Shown here: piece after piece, positions 9,650 through 18,945 of the stretch | Layout: every line of letters starts with the position of its first letter | How positions within the stretch are numbered: the first letter of the stretch is position 1 | Assembly: GCA_009602725.1 (NCBI GenBank) | Contig: WELB01000046.1 | Coordinates: 558,524-580,456 of the forward strand | Reading direction: 5' to 3' | Length of the DNA: 21,933 nucleotides | DNA from: Spirogloea muscicola | Taxonomy: Eukaryota > Streptophyta > Zygnematophyceae > Spirogloeales > Spirogloeaceae | The notes under the pieces: generated by a model | Seen by the model: the letters and a program-made list of their open reading frames with translations, nothing else | Database searches by the model: none | What the model was told of the DNA's origin: nothing | Position numbers and translations under genes: made by a program

Positions 9650-9835
9650 ACTTCAAAAGGAGCGAGAGGAGAAGCTCAAACGGTGGCTGTGGAAACCAAT
9701 TCCAAAGAAAGAAAGTGGCTCCTCCAAACGAAGAAGAAGTGGCTCTCACAATGAGGGCGAGGGCTGTTAAAAAACCAGCCCCGAAAGAAGAAGAAGAAAG
9801 GTCCGAAGGGGCCGAGAAACATGATGACTGAGCAC
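9650..9835 (-). repeat. Interspersed repeat copy, reverse orientation, A-rich
   Basis: GAAGAAGTGGCTCTC at about 9738, the GGGCGAGGGCTG core, AAAACCAGCCCC and the AAGGTCCGAAGGGGCCGA tail match, in the same order, the units at 10664-10800 (GAAGAAGTGGCACTCC, GGCAAGGGCTG, AAAGCCAGCCC, AAGGTTCGAAGG). The upstream part is a diverged half copy with the same GGCTGTGGAAACCA core. The Lys/Glu-rich and Phe-rich frames here come from A-rich repeat sequence. Confidence 0.6.
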
Positions 9836-9892
9836 GGACCATGTAGGACACACTCAATATACATCTAGTTTACTCTGACTTGCACTTATAAG

Positions 9893-10066
9893 GGCCTCGA
9901 GGTTACTGAGAACCCCATTCTTAGCAATTAGTATCTTGCTCTCTGCTTCTCTGCCCCATCCGGCCCCTCCCGACCTTGCACATTCTCTTGGGCTGGAATC
10001 TCACAGCCACCAGTCAATTTGGAAGCGCTGTTGTTTTCTAGTTAGCAGCCGCAAGCCAGAAAGACT
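9893..10066 (+). repeat. Interspersed repeat copy, forward orientation
   Basis: The GAGGTTACTGAG head, a TTAGTATCTTGCTCTCTGCTT segment, CCCCATCCGGCCCCTCC, the TTGGGCTGGAATCTCACAGCC core and the CAATTTGGAAGCGCTGTTGTTTTCTAG tail occur in the same order as in intron 2 of the PAC1-like gene. This is one of the more complete intergenic copies. Confidence 0.65.
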
Positions 10067-10105
10067 AGCCGCCAGATAAAGAAACTGAGCTCTCTCGAAA
10101 GGGGG

Positions 10106-10193
10106 GTTTTCGTCTATTTGAAACAAACGAAGGCCAAATGGCCGAGTACAAATGCAAGCACATCTAAAGACCTACATACTCTACAGCAAATTA
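10106..10193 (+). repeat. Left arm of a long inverted repeat
   Basis: The segment running TTTGAAACAAAC, GGCCAAATGGCC, GCAAGCACATCTAAAGACC, CTACAGCAAATT matches the reverse complement of 11518-11605 at about 88% of positions by eye. The arms are about 1.3 kb apart and face inward. This suggests the ends of a non-autonomous element, or two inverted copies of one repeat. Confidence 0.65.
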
Positions 10194-10663
10194 ACCCGCT
10201 CATTAACCACGGGTCAAAACATAAAGGTCGCTAATCGATGCTTGAATACTAGATGTCAGATACGAAGCCCTTCTGCCACCAACTAGAGCTCGCCCAGCTT
10301 TCTGGTGCAAGGCTTTAGCCTGAACATGCTGCAAACAGGCCGAAACACGTCGTCGCAAGAAAGACAGATATGCAGCTGGCAAGCCCAACTCAGCCGGAAA
10401 TACATCTGCACGATGTGTGTAGCCTAGATTGGCAATGTTTTGGAGGAGGGTGTGGAAACGAGGACCCAGACAACCAAAGACGTCGATTTGCCGCTGGCAG
10501 GAGCTGATCGTATTGAGGGAAGTCGGAGTAGTGCTGCAGCTTTCTGCAACGCCCACTGCGTGACCAGCGATGTGTGTCGAAAGGGGCGGGGGCTGTCAGA
10601 AAGAGAAGGCGGCTGCTGATACTAAAGAATCGTCTGTGTAAAGCCAGCCAGGCTGTCAGAAGC

Positions 10664-10741
10664 AGAAGAAGTGGCACTCCAAATGGAGGCAAGGGCTGTG
10701 ATAGAAGAAGTGGCACTCCCAATGGGGGCAAGGGCTGCAAA
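10664..10741 (+). repeat. Tandem pair of 39-base units
   Basis: Units 10664-10702 and 10703-10741 (AGAAGAAGTGGCACTCC...GGCAAGGGCTG...) differ at only a few positions. The second unit and its downstream sequence (10702-10780) match the reverse complement of 18536-18614 almost exactly, 8 kb away. On the minus strand the units give a repetitive Pro/Leu frame with no known domain. Confidence 0.75.
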
Positions 10742-10742
10742 A

Positions 10743-10880
10743 AGCCAGCCCAAAAAAGAATTGACAAAGGTTCGAAGGTGCCGAAAAAGCATTGAGCAGC
10801 TACAAAGGGGTCGGAAGATGCTAAGCCAGCCCAAAAAGAATTGACAAGGGTTCGGAGGGGCCGACAAGCGTTTAGCAGCC
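10743..10880 (-). repeat. Two direct copies (81-base period) of the AGCCAGCCC...AGCAGC module
   Basis: Copies at 10743-10800 and 10824-10880 share AGCCAGCCCAAAAA, GAATTGACAA, GGTTCG and a GCAGC end. The module is the reverse complement of the CTTTGTCAATTC...GGGCTGG head seen in forward copies at 18545-18575. It is part of the same family. Confidence 0.7.
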
Positions 10881-10984
10881 GGGTCCCTTGCGCAGGTCTT
10901 CCGCATGCGGTTGGCCGTCTCGCTTCAGCGGTCCCTTGCGTTCGCAGTGCACTTGCGCGCAGGCCGAGCTTTGGCGGCGGCCTC

Positions 10985-11310
10985 CGGCTTCCGTCAGGGC
11001 GACGTCTTTCCCCCGGCTAGCTACTCAGACTTGCATCTCCTGACTAGAGGTTACTGAGCGTCCTCTGGCTGATGTCTTAGTCCTAGTCCAAAGGCATGGA
11101 CTGTAGTGTAGTTCTTTTCCGACACCTCTTTCTTTGGCTTGGGCTATTGTCCATTCGTTTTGAGCTGGCTTTGCCAGCCACTCTTCTCTATGGGCGAGCC
11201 CTTTCTCTATTTGAGCTGGCTTTTCCAGCCCCTATCCTCAATGGGCGAGCCCTTCTCTCTCTCTCTATGGGCGAGCACTTTGTTAGCAGCTACAGAGGGG
11301 CCTGAAGAGG
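10985..11310 (+). repeat. Forward repeat copy with internal 51-base tandem duplication
   Basis: An AGGGCGACGTCTTTCC...CTGACTAGAGGTTACTGAGCG head matches 11738-11800. It is followed by GAGCTGGCTTTGCCAGCC and ATGGGCGAGCCC, repeated with a 51-base period at 11161 and 11212, plus a partial third GGGCGAGC at about 11268. It ends in TTAGCAGCTACAGAGGGGCC, as other copies do. Confidence 0.6.
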
Positions 11311-11517
11311 TCATGTCAGCACAGGGGGAGGATGGAACACTCAGTAGTCACGAGTGAGGAGCCGGGGACCCGCTACGAGGAGATCAGCTTGTCTGACCTG
11401 CGGCTGCTCAACAGGGGTGATTGACTGCCCGGTGGCCACTTGAGCTGTGTGCTTTAGCGCTTTTCTGGCCCCTTCGAAGTTTGTTCGTACTCTTTTCTGG
11501 GGTGGCCACCCTAGCCA

Positions 11518-11605
11518 TCAATTTGCTGTAGTTTATGTTGGTCTTTAGATGTGCTTGCCTTTGTACTTGGCCATTTGGCCTCCATTTGTTTCAAACACAC
11601 GAAAC
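11518..11605 (-). repeat. Right arm of the long inverted repeat
   Basis: Reverse complement of 10106-10193, with conserved blocks AATTTGCTGTAG, GGTCTTTAGATGTGCTTGC, GGCCATTTGGCC and TTTGTTTCAAA. The outer end (CGAAAC) is followed by a reverse copy of the GGGCTGG family at 11620-11700. Confidence 0.65.
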
Positions 11606-11619
11606 TCTTCCTAGCCATC

Positions 11620-11880
11620 AAGAAGGAGTGGTCCTCCTAATGGGTGCAAGGGCTGTGATAAGCCAGCCCGAAAAGCATGGACAAGGTTCCAAGGGGCCAA
11701 ATTCCATCGCCCTCTGGAAGAGGCTCCGGGTTCCTAGGGCGACGCTTTTCCGCCCTCTAGTGGTTCTGACTATCACTTACTGACTAGAGGTCGTTGCGAG
11801 CCCACTTGGTGACGTCTTAGAGACTAGTATCCTGCTTGTTGCGCCATCCGGCCCTTCCAGACCTCTGTCATGCGAGTAGG
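11620..11880. repeat. Adjacent reverse and forward repeat copies
   Basis: 11620-11700 is a reverse copy (AAGGAGTGGTCCTCCTAAT, GCAAGGGCTGTGATAAGCCAGCCCG, GACAAGGTTCCAAGGGGCC). 11735-11880 is a forward head (AGGGCGACGCTTTTCC, CTGACTAGAGGTCGTTG, GCCCACTTGGTGACGTC, TAGTATCCTGCTTGTTGCGCC). The forward head is the best match to the 5' half of the PAC1-like intron 2. Confidence 0.65.
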
Positions 11881-12417
11881 TGTCGGTGCGAAATGACGTC
11901 GATAGGTCTAGACGATAACAGACCTTGACCAGCTGACATGGAAAACAGTCTGATTAAGGTCAACAATGGTCGTCAGTTGTCAAAGAGCACAACAGATAAA
12001 CAGCTCAAGACATGGTGAAATTTGACTATGTAGTATACAGCTCACTGGTATCGATAGGAACGTGACAGTGCCCGGTAACCAGTATCAAGGGTCTCAAAGT
12101 ATCCCTATCTACTTGTATGTTCCAATCCTCCCTCAAAGAAGCGGTCTCTATCTACGAAGGACTATCGGTACAAGCCCGCACCTTTTCTGTGTTTGTGATT
12201 TAACAAGCAATGCAGCCAATGGATGCACGCAAACAATCGATTCGAAACGTGCACTCAAACAATGAGAGCAACTCTTCAGATGTAGAGACAGGCAAGAACA
12301 GCACAATGTAAATGCTGCTTACCACAGAGACAGAACGACTTCTCGCCGTCGCAGCGGGTCCGCACGCAAGCTCGCTAGCGCGCACGCCGTATACGCCGGG
12401 CTCTGCCCTCTCGCGGA

Positions 12418-12478
12418 CGCAGGCGCGAGTAGGCGCAGGCTTGGTCGGCGCAGGCGCGGTGGGCGCAGGCGCGGCAGG
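12418..12478. repeat. 15-base tandem repeat, four units
   Basis: CGCAGGCGCGGTGGG-type units begin at 12418, 12434, 12449 and 12464 (the first is 16 bases long). In a minus-strand frame (12200-12496) they read as PAPT-like Pro/Ala/Thr repeats. That frame has no signal peptide or known domain, so I do not call it a gene. Confidence 0.75.
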
Positions 12479-12810
12479 AGGGTGAGGGATTGCCAAGCGG
12501 ACTGCCTGGCCTAGAGCGCGCGCCTCGGCATGGGCCCGACGCGGTGGAACCCTAGCGCTACCTGATAGGCCAGATGCGGCCGTTGACTACGCTGGCTAAG
12601 CTGAATTGCGGCCTGCGTGGGCCGTTTCCAACCATGGATGGACATATCCAATGGTCTGCTGCCCGGTCGCCCCGCCACCGCTTCGGTAGCGCCCACCTTG
12701 ACGGTCTTGTTGGTGGTTGAGGTACCTGTAGATGGGCATTCCTCGTTGCGCCTTGAACGGTCTTCGGCTTGTTGGCGTCGCGCGTGGGCTTGGGCCCTTG
12801 TAGTCACGCC

Positions 12811-12900
12811 GTTGTTGTGGTTGTCCGCACTTGATGAGCGGTCGATGTTGTTGTTGGTGTTGTCCGCTTCGGAAGAGCGGTCGATGTCGTTGTTGTCGCC
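12811..12900 (+). repeat. Two and a half units of a TTGTTG...GAGCGGTCGAT tandem repeat
   Basis: Units at 12811-12846 and 12847-12885 share GTTGTTGT, TTGTCCGC and GAGCGGTCGATG. A third, partial unit follows (12886-12900). The overlapping frames in both directions are repeat-derived. Confidence 0.65.
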
Positions 12901-12951
12901 GAAAGAGAGTCGGTGAAAGAGAAAGTCGATGTCGCCGAGAGTCAGAGGTGG

Positions 12952-13125
12952 GTGGAACCTCCATTGTCAGAGTGAATCACACACAAAAGTGCATGACCCA
13001 GCCTAGGAGCCACATAGGGAGAAGAGTGGTCCTCCATCCTCAGCGTGAAACACCCACCGAAGTGAATGAGTCAGCCTAGTAAGGCCACGTTTGAAGCCCA
13101 GTCAGCCACGTGTGAAGCCCAGTCA
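12952..13125 (+). repeat. Diverged 62-base direct repeat followed by a 21-base pair
   Basis: 12952-13013 and 13026-13088 share GTGG..CCTCCAT, TCAG.GTGAA.CAC, AGTG.ATGA and CAGCCTAG..GCCAC. They are followed by GCCACGTTTGAAGCCCAGTCA (13084-13104) and its repeat at 13105-13125, which differs at one base and creates a CACGTG. The arrangement suggests slippage or old unequal exchange. Confidence 0.65.
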
Positions 13126-13189
13126 ACTGTCCTAGTCAGATCGACATAAATAGGCAGTCGACAGGATACAGCACGACACCTCGTTCATT

Positions 13190-13458
13190 CCTTTGGGCTG
13201 GCCTCTCACGGCCACTGCTCTGTCACTTTGGAAGAGCTGCTTTCTTTCTCTCGAAAAGCAGCCCAGAAACAATGGACAAGGTCCAAGTAAGATTAATTAA
13301 TAACAACTATATAATAACAATGGAAATCAATTACAAATAGCTTGTCAAGATAAATAGATTAGCACTATCAAGGCTCGTCAAATATTACTAATAAATATCT
13401 TGTCAAGAGAAGTGAGCTCTTCCAAAGGGGCTGGGCTGTGAAAAGCCAGCCCAGAAAG
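13190..13458. repeat. Inverted repeat copies around an AT-rich centre
   Basis: A forward core at 13190-13240 (TTTGGGCTGGCCTCTCACGGCC...TTTGGAAGAGCTGC) and a reverse core at 13414-13458 (GAGCTCTTCCAAAGGGGCTG...AAAGCCAGCCCAGAAAG) face each other across an AT-rich centre (about 13286-13410). The centre carries CTTGTCAAGA twice (about 13342 and 13399). The unit could fold as a long imperfect hairpin, as MITE-like elements do. No coding content was seen. Confidence 0.65.
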
Positions 13459-14158
13459 CTGAACAAGGTCCTGAGGGCCGACAGGCGTCACAGCCAGCGG
13501 GAGCCTAGTAACCCCGAGTTAGCAGCCGCAGGTCGGAGTGACTTGCAGCTGGAGACGAGGCACCCCGACAAGACCCAGAAGCAGAAGCCATGGCGCGGCC
13601 TGCCCGCTAGTGCACTGCGTGAGCCTGGGACCGGAAAACAGTCCTCTTGATGGAAGCCAGAGGCTGCAGCTAGAGCACGGCGTGGGCCGTGGACCGCTGG
13701 AGGGGTATGAGACAGTCGCATGCGAGACACCTACGTTAGCGAGTCGGCGGCGTTGGAGTCGGCCTGCTCGCCCCGCCTGCGAGACACAGCGCGGCGCGCA
13801 AGCCGGGTTCGACATGTCCAGCCACTGAGTCCCAAACAGAAACTTAGCTCAAATTGTCGAGAGACTATTTGAAAGAATGTATATCATTCAGAACCACAGT
13901 GCATGCCTTTGCATCGAGAACATGCGGAAGATGAGAGGACGATCTTCAGTGGACCTTGTCCACTTGCTGCTGATGTCTGTACGCACTTGATGCTCCTCAT
14001 TTCCACCTCAACACATTGAGGGGGTGTTTGAGTGAACACCCCAAGATTGCTCGCTCTCCTGAGCTTTACTATTGCTCTGACTTGACTCAATGGCTCAGAT
14101 GAGAGGATGTTGGGGACCTAAAAAATCTTATGTACACTAGAAAGCCCCGTGTCACAGT

Positions 14159-17100
14159 TCAGTCCTCTTCCAGCTCCCTTGCAAACTTCTGAAGTCGAGC
14201 CTCCTCTGCTGCAGCATCGTGGACGAGCGCATGATTCACCAGGCCCGTATCCTCTTGAGCTTCCACCATGCGGCCCGCGAACCTTCGACAGCGAAGATGG
14301 AGTGGTTGTAAGAGGAAGTGGAAACAGAAGCAGGAGTAGGGAGGATAGGGAGGAAGGGAGGTGATAAGTGTATGTTGCTGATGGAGAAAGTAGTGCGACG
14401 TTATGTGGAGGACGTAAGAGATAACTTGCATGCAAGTATGCAGCAGTAAGATGGCATATACGACTTAAGCATGACTTAGCAGCCTGTACTATTGACATTC
14501 ATCGGCTGGGCAGTCATCCCACCAGCGACCATTCATGACCTCGATGCACTTGAGCCCCGCATTCTTGTCTTTGAAGCGCACGGTCACCACGCCCTCCGGA
14601 TGGTTCTCAAAGACTTTCACCTGGTGGGACAATCTGTGCCGTAGCTCAGCATTGCCCGCTTCTGGATGATGACTTGGACTGGTCTAAAATCTCAGGTTTT
14701 AGGTATGGGTTTCACTTACAGCAATATTGTTCTGGACTTCAGTCAACTTACATCAGCTCATGTGCAGCTACTGTGATTGCATAACACAGACTCTGCATAG
14801 GTGTGGTACAAAAGAGTATTTCACTACATCACTGCAACATGCTGATCCACTACGTCACACGACAAACATGTAAATCAAAGTATTGGTAATATTTTCATCA
14901 CCTTCTCAACCGCCCCCATCTTGCTGCACTCCTCGGCAACATCTCCCTCAAGCTCCTTGAGCAGGGACGGATCTTCAGTGAGCTCCTCCCTTGTGAACAT
15001 ATACTTGAGCAGCACCGTCATGGGCTTAAGCAGCTTGGCATCGTCAAACCCACCTGGACCACAGCAAGTGAGGCCGAACACGGCACAGTGAACAGCACAA
15101 CAAAGATATCAGAAACTAGAATGCCCAGAAATCAGGCCTTAAGCTCCAGGCTTGAGGAGCAAAGTCTTGTACCTGTAAAGTAGCACTGAGCAGGTACAAG
15201 CCAGCCAGCAGTCTACAGCTGTGTAGTCATTGGCAAATGAAAGTTGCAGGAGGCCACGCATTGCACTGTGACATTTTTGACAAATCTAACTTCTAGGTTG
15301 CAGGCATATTGACAGGAAGAAGTACAGCCCATGGCAAAGTGACCCTCACCCCAACCAAGAGCGCGCTGTTCCTGGTTCTTGGCCTTCTTCTTCTTCTGCT
15401 TACTCGGTGCCTTCTTGACAAACACCTCGCCCTTCTGCTCAAACTTTGCGCGCGTCACGGTCATCGCCTGACGGTCACCTGGGCGCAGCGGCGCGCCGTC
15501 GAGGATCTTCAGCGCCAAGTCCACCGATGGCTCCTGTAATCAAGAAAGACTACAGCGAGTGAATAATAAGAAGTTCTGCCACAAGTGGATCACAGACCTT
15601 CAGTGGGCTTATCCATGGGCTTATCCACTTGACCGAGACAGCAGGTCTAACTTGATCTGACTACTAGCATGAGATACAAAATCAGCTACAGCGACGCATA
15701 TAAACAACATACCTTAAGGTACGTGACAAGGCCATCGCCCTTGAGCGCGCCGCTGGCTTTGTCCTGGTACAGCTTTATGCGCGGCTTGCCGTTCTCAGCA
15801 TCGGGCTTCACGATGCCGCACTTAGAGAAGACCTCCTCGACCTCCTCCACGGTGGTGTCGTCGGGCAGACCGGAGATGTACACGCTCGTGTTAACCTTGA
15901 GGTCAAACCACCCATCCGGTTGCGCCTGCACCTCCTGCATTCCTCAAATAGAACCGAGCCACAATTGGTCCGCCACAAGTTAGCATGTGCACCAACATCT
16001 TTTTGTTAAGTAAAGGGGTTATGGTCAAGGTTTGGGGTACTGAAGCAGCACTAGCACAGCAAGCGACTGTCCTTGGGCCCTGGGAGAATGAGAGCTCAGA
16101 AACAACAGCCGGCACCTCTAGCAGGTTTTCACGTCACAGTTGAGTAACTTTGAGGTCAATAAAAGCAGTGGTAATGAAAGTAATCGCTTCTTGAATAGAA
16201 GAGATCTCTGATAATTGTGGACTGAGAGGAGTCAGTGATTTGGGGCTATCAGCAACGGGGTTCTGAGCTTAGGCCTCGGCTCCAAGGCTTCAGGTCAGGG
16301 GCTCAAGTCCAAGGTGCACACCTTCTTCTCCCCCTGCTTGCCTCCCTCCTCCGACTCTGCGGCCTTCTCCGCCTTGCGCTTGGCAGCTGGGCCACGTGCC
16401 CCAGCCTCGCCGCCGCCACCGCCGCCTTTGTTGAGCTCTCCCCACAGCTCCCGCCCGCCGCCGCCGCCGGGGGCCTCGGCTGCCCCCTCTGCCGTGGCTG
16501 CCGCAGCATCCCGGTCAAGTGCCGCAGCCGCCGCCGCCGCCGCCATGCTCGGCATGACCTCCTCCTCCTCCACGAACGTCATGTCCTCTGGCCGATAGCT
16601 CGGCGCACCGTCTTCCTGCCTCTCTTCCTGCAAGTCAGGGCATACTAATCAGCTCCTAAATTGATCTCTTTGGAATTGTGCATCTATTGTACCCACTTCA
16701 GATGTTAGGCCTTTGAGCCAAAATTACTATCTGAAATGGTAAAGGAGCTTCAACGTGTTCCATAGCTTGAAAACTTGTAAAGACGATGGCTAAAACAGTG
16801 GCAGCTAACAGATCACAGATTGCCCGATCTTTCATTCCTGCAAGTATTAACTGGTGAGCCCATGAAACTGCAGCTCCAGAAGAATATTAGACTACAAATT
16901 TCAATGGTGAAATACCCCAATGGTCTAACAACCCAATTCCTGTAAGGGGGCCAATGTCCAAGGCATAATCTTACTGCTAAAACATAACTGACTCGTGCTA
17001 CATTAGTTATTTTTGGACTTGATACTGCCAAGCATGCACCAATGTGGGCGCTGTCCTTCGCACCTGCGGCACCCACGCCCGCAGCGCGCCGTCCCACTTG

Positions 17101-17908
17101 TACTGGGTCCCGTCGTCGTCCTCGAACTCGCGCTCGCCCTCCGGCGGTGTGCCCGGCCGCTCGCCGTCATTGCCGTCGCCGCCGACGGCGGCGCCGTGCC
17201 CATTGCCCTCAAGCACGCCGACGGCGTCTTCATCGTCGTCCTCCTCGTCCTCGTCGCCATCACCTGCGGCCTGCTCGGACGGCAGAGCTGCCCGCGAAGC
17301 CGCTGCGGCAGCCGCCGCCGCCGCTGCCACTGCGGCCTTGCCCTTGGCGCCCCGCCGCCGGCCGCGCTTGAGGGCCTCAGCCTCCGCCTCCGCAGCCCGC
17401 ACCTCCTCCCGCCACCGCCGCAGCTCCTCGTCTTCGCCGTCCTCCAGCTCCGCAGCTGCTGCAGTATCAGCAGACCTCCGCGTCCCAGCAGCCATGTTAC
17501 TAAGTGGTGGGCGCTGTGACGTCGGTGCTGCTGCCGCAGTGGCAGCGAGCTCCGAGACCTGAGCCAGCGGCAGCCACTCTGGGAGGCCTTCCTTCCAGAC
17601 GAGCGTCTCGTCCGTCAAGCTCCCGGCTTCTCGGAGGCCTGGACATACGAGCCATCGTCAGGACCAGCGCCGGCTGAAGTATATGCGCCAGCATGTGATT
17701 CTATATAGTTCAGCGCCAGCATAGCGGGCGTCGGCGGCCACCTCGACACCCATGGCGGCCACCATGGCGGTGCAAGAGTTCTGGTTTTGTGGGTTTTGGG
17801 TTCGAGCCCCGACCCACCTTGCAGCTGGCTCGGCGAGTACGGGCCGCGGTGCTGCGCCGTGGCGTCGAGGTAGAACCATGGCGACGCGGCTCCGCCGTTG
17901 GCCGCCAT
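14159..17908 (-). CDS. HTATSF1/Cus2/ELF9-family splicing factor with N-terminal GYF-like domain, 8 exons
   Basis: Exons in transcript order: 17908-17818, 17638-17064, 16627-16322, 15934-15713, 15533-15350, 15053-14902, 14620-14523 and 14282-14159 (TGA). They join in frame to 583 aa. The family binds U2 snRNP (SF3B1) and acts in spliceosome assembly in the nucleus. Domains: GYF-like at about 11-55 (WFYLDATAQHRGPYSPSQL, then DETLVWKEGLPEW); an Ala/Glu/Asp-rich linker; a YKWDGALRAWVP element near 210-221, the counterpart of the YEWD segment in HTATSF1; a disordered Ala/Gly region; RRM1 at about 339-415 with RNP2 VYISGL (342-347) and RNP1-like KGDGLVTY (389-396); a Lys-rich segment (about 443-452); and a second RRM at about 470-565. 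That RRM is of the UHM type, with the R-W-F motif (542-544) split by the last intron. The GYF plus RRM plus UHM layout is as I recall for plant ELF9. Low-complexity Ala tracts are typical of GC-rich algae. Confidence 0.93.
17797..17817 (-). other. Hairpin at the 5' splice site of the splicing-factor gene
   Basis: The intron 1 donor GTGGGT (minus strand) pairs with ACCCAC at 17789-17794, enclosing GGGG...CCC, so the splice site can be buried in a stem. On the plus strand the same bases contain GGTTCGAGCCC (17799-17809), an exact tRNA B-box, with a fully pairable five-base T-stem. No tRNA body surrounds it. Confidence 0.3.
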
Positions 17909-18514
17909 GGCCGCTCCCGGCCACGCACCCTATTGGAGACAGTCACTTGGGCCAGCGGAGCGACTAAGACGCATTGCCGGCGTGCCGTTGCCGGGCATTG
18001 CAGCGGCGACGGCCTGCACTGTCGACCTCCTGAAGCCCAACAGCCGTAAGCCTAGGCGCTGCGGCTGCAGGCTGTGTCTGCGCGAGGCCGGCGCCTTGCC
18101 TCCACCTCGACGTGCTGGCTCGTGGTTACTGAGCGGGTCAGGTTAGACTGCAGGTGACGTACATCCGTCAGTGGGCTTGCCTTGGTACATGGCCACTCAG
18201 GGCCTCCATCGCTCAATGTACACTCCATTCCCCATTCCCTCCCTCTTCCCCCCTCCAATTTATATTTTAACAGCTCGGGCTAACCGACATTCAGTGGATA
18301 GCGGCTAGCGGATGATGTAACAGTACAATGCCCATAAATACGGGAATCGGACGGGTGTCGCACCCTGCGGGGTACCCAGTCCGCCCTGGGTCTGGCCCGT
18401 TACAATATCCTCCGACTTCCCATCACTCGGCGCCTTTACAGGTCTCTCTTTTCTCGTCGCTCTTGCTCTCGTCGTTTCCCCCATCTCCTCTCCCCCCTCT
18501 TCCGACCCCTTTGT

Positions 18515-18614
18515 AGCTGCTACACGTTTGTAGGCCCCTCCGAACCTTTGTCAATTCTTTTTGGGCTGGTTTTTCGCAGCCCTTGCCCCCATTGGGAGTG
18601 CCACTTCTTCTTCC
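18515..18614 (+). repeat. Forward repeat copy, near-identical inverted match to 10702-10780
   Basis: GTAGCTGCTAC...GGCCCCTCCGAACCTTTGTCAATTC, TTTTTGGGCTGGTTTTTCGCAGCCC and TTGCCCCCATTGGGAGTGCC follow each other as in the reverse complement of 10702-10800. This is the least diverged pair in the window, which suggests the most recent movement or duplication. Confidence 0.8.
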
Positions 18615-18719
18615 ACTCCCTTGTCGTAAGTCGCACCTCGTCGTAAGTCTCAACCCAGCACGTCTGGGCGAAGCAGATGGCTCTAAAGTGACTCCCTCGT
18701 CATCCAATGCGTCTTTCTC

Positions 18720-18945
18720 AATTTCCAGAGCCCTCGCCCCTTTGGAAGACCCATTTTCTTTGTCATTCCTTTGTGGCATGGACCTTTACGTTGTCATTCC
18801 TTTTCTGGCTGCCTGTTCACAGCCCTTGCCCCCTTTGGGAGCCACTTCTTCTTTACAGCCCTCGCCCACTTTAGTGGAGCTGCTCCTTTGTTCGGACCTT
18901 GATCCTTTCTGGGCTGGCCTCTCTCAACATATAGCCACCTTCCAG
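18720..18945 (+). repeat. Cluster of forward repeat cores
   Basis: The motifs AGCCCTCGCCCCTTTGGAAGACCC (about 18730), CTGCCTGTTCACAGCCCTTGCCCCCTTTGGGAGCCACTTCTTC (about 18809-18850), AGCCCTCGCCCACTTTAGTGGAGCTGC (about 18857) and GGGCTGGCCTCTCTCAACATATAGCC (about 18909) are serial, diverged copies of the same core. Confidence 0.6.

Larger units (their letters stand above)
9641..14158. other. Repeat island without a recognisable gene
   Basis: About 4.5 kb between the NAT promoter region and the end of the splicing-factor gene. It is a mosaic of diverged repeat copies in both orientations (listed separately), tandem repeats at 10664-10880, 11161-11262, 12418-12478, 12811-12900 and 12952-13125, and AT-rich sequence at 13286-13410. 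I looked for transposase, reverse transcriptase, integrase or RNase H motifs in the available frames and saw none. The stretches 10190-10560, 11870-12340 and 13560-14158 show nothing I can name. Confidence 0.55.

Noticed and set aside
9315-9857. Long minus-strand frame of about 180 codons, and overlapping plus-strand frames at 9318-9770
   Set aside because: The frames overlap on opposite strands, lie in pyrimidine-rich and A-rich repeat sequence, match no family I know and lack plausible coding bias throughout.
10890-11010. Open, GC-rich plus-strand frame (VFRMRLAVSLQRSLAF...) that might be an exon
   Set aside because: It is flanked on both sides by repeat modules, has no clear donor in phase and resembles no known protein.
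17044-17562. Plus-strand frames of up to about 170 codons opposite the splicing-factor exon 2
   Set aside because: They are antisense shadows of a GC-rich Ala/Glu/Asp coding exon whose minus-strand product joins in frame with its neighbours.
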